A DNA stretch of 64,000 nucleotides, taken from Flavobacteriaceae bacterium PS02338. Lineage in GTDB: Bacteria > Bacteroidota > Bacteroidia > Sphingobacteriales > Sphingobacteriaceae. The DNA is taken from the NCBI GenBank assembly GCA_029959615.1, contig JASCOD010000003.1, positions 186,001-250,000 on the forward strand, read 5' to 3'. Below the pieces are notes generated by a model, which saw nothing but the letters and a program-made list of their open reading frames with translations, did not search any database and was not told where the DNA came from. The position numbers were made by a program, and so were the translations under genes. Positions 62,231 through 64,000 of the stretch are shown here, piece after piece. Positions within the stretch are counted from its first letter, which is position 1. Every line of letters begins with the position of its first letter.

Positions 62231-62545
62231 TTGTTTAGGTTTTTCGATACAAAGCTAATGGATATTTCTGAAAAAAAAGTCCATACCATACCAAACTAGT
62301 TACAATGCGTCTGTAGCCAGTTTTTACGGCTAATTTTATGCCTGCAAGCAAAAAAAATAAAATGTTTGATAATTAAGAATATTTTATACATTTGCTTAAC
62401 CAATTAAACCAAACCAAACCAAACCAGTTTGTCAATTGGGTATAACCAAATATGATGATCAAACTTCTATATGCTCAGTTTTATTAAAATTTGCTGTTAG
62501 CCATAGTGGGATCTTTGTAAAAGAAAAATATAAATTACTTCGTCA
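62231..62545. promoter_or_regulatory. Divergent control region with repeated ACCAAACYAGTT motifs
   Basis: ACCAAACTAGTT (62290-62301) and ACCAAACCAGTT (62418-62429) share 11 of 12 bases. The second is preceded by four tandem AAACC units (62406-62425) and framed by CCAATT (62400) and CAATTGG (62433). A TACCATACC-type repeat lies just before the first. These are likely operators of the adjacent GntR/LacI regulator, 58 bp upstream of its gene and about 120 bp upstream of the GH3 gene. Confidence 0.55.
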
Positions 62546-64000
62546 ATGACTAGATCAATTTCTTTTAAGCGCATATTCCTGTTCTTTTTTGCGATTTCCT
62601 ATTCTACTTACACATATGCACAGGTGTATGCTGATAGCAAAGCAGCTGTAGAAGATCGTGTGAAATCCATATTGGCTCAAATGACGTTGGAAGAAAAGCT
62701 GGACTACATTGGTGGGTACAAAGGTTTTTACCTAAGGCCTATTGAAAGATTGGGTTTGCCGGAGATTAAACTTACCGATGGGCCTGTGGGTACGCATAAA
62801 GATGGAAAGTCTGTAGCCTATCCAGCTAGTATTTTATCGGCAGCTACTTGGGACACTTCATTGATTAAAAGACTGGGTAAGGAACTTGGTAGAGATTCGA
62901 GAGCACGTGGCGTACATATATTATTGGCACCAGGGGTCAATATTGTTAGAGCGCCTATGGGCGGAAGAAATTTCGAGTACTTTAGTGAAGATCCGTTATT
63001 GAATTCGAGAATCGGCGTAAGTTATATTAAAGGCTTGCAAGAGGAACGAGTAGTGGCTACGGTAAAACATTACGCTGCTAATAACCAAGAGTGGGATCGT
63101 AACAATGTGAGTTCGGATATTGATGAACGGACCCTTCATGAAATTTATTTACCTGCATTTAAAGCTGCAGTAAAGGAGGGTAAAACAGGTGCGGTAATGA
63201 ATAGTTACAATCCGGTTAACGGTATTTATACTACCCAAAACCACTATCTTAACAACGAAATACTTAAAGGGAAATGGGGTTTTGATGGTTTCGTGATGTC
63301 CGATTGGTCATCAACCTACAATGGCATTGAAGCGGCAAAGGGAGGTTTGGATTTAGAAATGTCCCGTGCGGTTCATATGAATAAAAAAGATATGGCTTTG
63401 GCTATCAAGAACGGAGTGTTGGAAGAAGAGGTGATTAACGATAAAGTGAGAAGGATTTTACGCATTATTTTTCGCTTTGGTTTTTATGATCGTCAGCAGT
63501 TGGATACCTCTATTCCAAAGGATAATCCAGATGGTGCCAAAGTATCACTTGATCTTGCAAGAGGAGGGGTAGTCTTACTAAAGAATGAACGCAATATTCT
63601 TCCGTTATCAAAAGACATTAAAAAAATAGCCGTTATTGGTCCAAATTCAGATGTTTATATTGCGGGTGGTGGGAGTTCCTATACTTTTCCATTTCATTCT
63701 GTAACTACTTTGGCGGGCATAAAGAAGCACGCTAGCAATGCTGATGTTAGTTATTCGGTGGGATTACCTGTGCTTTCAGATTTGGTTGCCAAGTCGGTTT
63801 TTTACACCGAGGCTGGATCTTCAGTGAAAGGCTTAAAAGCAGAATATTTTAACAATATCAGGTTACAAGGAATTCCTTTTAAAACCGGAATAGATACCAT
63901 AGTAAGTATTAATAATGGCTGGCATGTGGCTTCTGATCGTAGGGGTTTCCCTTTTGATCATTGTTCTGTACGTTGGACTGGTGTGGTAAAGCCACAGCAA
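62546..64000 (+). CDS. GH3 family beta-glycosidase with PA14 insert (partial, runs off the end)
   Basis: Frame open from ATG 62546 to the last base (485 codons). A signal peptide (ISYSTYTYAQ end) leads a GH3 catalytic barrel: KLTDGPVGTH, GVHILLAPGVNIVRAPMGGRNFEYFSEDP, KHYAANNQEWDRNNVSSDIDERTL and the nucleophile Asp253 in FVMSDWSS. After GGGSSYTFPFHS a PA14 domain begins (LKAEYFNNIRLQG). It is probably a periplasmic or secreted beta-glucosidase, common in polysaccharide use by Bacteroidota. Divergent from the regulator gene at 61202-62230. Confidence 0.92.
   Translation, partial: MTRSISFKRIFLFFFAISYSTYTYAQVYADSKAAVEDRVKSILAQMTLEEKLDYIGGYKGFYLRPIERLGLPEIKLTDGPVGTHKDGKSVAYPASILSAATWDTSLIKRLGKELGRDSRARGVHILLAPGVNIVRAPMGGRNFEYFSEDPLLNSRIGVSYIKGLQEERVVATVKHYAANNQEWDRNNVSSDIDERTLHEIYLPAFKAAVKEGKTGAVMNSYNPVNGIYTTQNHYLNNEILKGKWGFDGFVMSDWSSTYNGIEAAKGGLDLEMSRAVHMNKKDMALAIKNGVLEEEVINDKVRRILRIIFRFGFYDRQQLDTSIPKDNPDGAKVSLDLARGGVVLLKNERNILPLSKDIKKIAVIGPNSDVYIAGGGSSYTFPFHSVTTLAGIKKHASNADVSYSVGLPVLSDLVAKSVFYTEAGSSVKGLKAEYFNNIRLQGIPFKTGIDTIVSINNGWHVASDRRGFPFDHCSVRWTGVVKPQQ

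Overview
The window looks like a Bacteroidota genome, most likely a Sphingobacteriaceae member such as Pedobacter or Sphingobacterium. This is inferred from the gene families: RteC regulators, MobABC-type mobilisation proteins, the ICE families DUF3945, DUF1896 and DUF3408, CzcA-CzcC fusions, and a GntR/LacI-type regulator beside a GH3 glycosidase. No rRNA, tRNA, CRISPR array or integrase gene was seen.

Most of the window is one large multi-metal resistance island on a degraded integrative and conjugative element. From left to right: (i) 1-8.3 kb, a Zn/Cd/Co efflux cassette on the + strand (czcA-czcC fusion, czcB, P-type ATPase), preceded by the tail of a small Cys-rich exported protein; (ii) 8.3-12.8 kb, accessory genes (PAP2 phosphatase, small membrane proteins, a RES-domain NADase-like protein) and a structured non-coding stretch; (iii) 12.8-28.6 kb, the element core (rteC, two excisionase-like HTH proteins, DUF3945, topoisomerase III, ORF6N protein, DUF1896, a giant methylase-helicase, second rteC), with an arsenic operon (arsR-DUF6428-arsC-acr3) inserted; (iv) 28.8-42.5 kb, a copper island on the - strand (multicopper oxidase fused to an outer-membrane barrel, haem-binding protein, lipoproteins, DUF305, DUF3347, YncE propeller, CopB and CopA ATPases, copper chaperone, HMA-AraC regulator), bracketed by two near-identical rteC genes in direct orientation; (v) 43.7-54 kb, a second, diverged and inverted Zn/Cd cassette plus Fur, MerTP, GDCCVxC and ArsR genes; (vi) 54.1-61.0 kb, mobilisation genes mobC, mobB and mobA, a probable oriT region, and the first two genes of a tra operon; (vii) 61.2-64 kb, chromosome-like carbohydrate genes (GntR/LacI regulator divergent from a GH3 beta-glucosidase that runs off the end).

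The metal modules form a layered envelope system. RND pumps with fused outer-membrane channels export from the periplasm, P-type ATPases export from the cytoplasm, and periplasmic or outer-membrane proteins oxidise or bind the metal. Separate regulators (ArsR twice, Fur, HMA-AraC) control the modules.

The transfer machinery is damaged. mobB is interrupted by a 1264-bp IS3-family element whose ends, 4-bp target duplication and -1 frameshift site can be read exactly. The second tra gene is cut off at about 61034 and fused to unrelated DNA, so the type IV secretion genes expected next are absent. The most interesting unexplained signals are non-coding: a 36-bp perfect palindrome just downstream of rteC, an 11-bp motif (CAAACACTGCC) repeated only at gene junctions of the element core, an 8-bp-phased iteron-like array upstream of the parA-like gene, and a cruciform followed by a terminator at 12548-12662.
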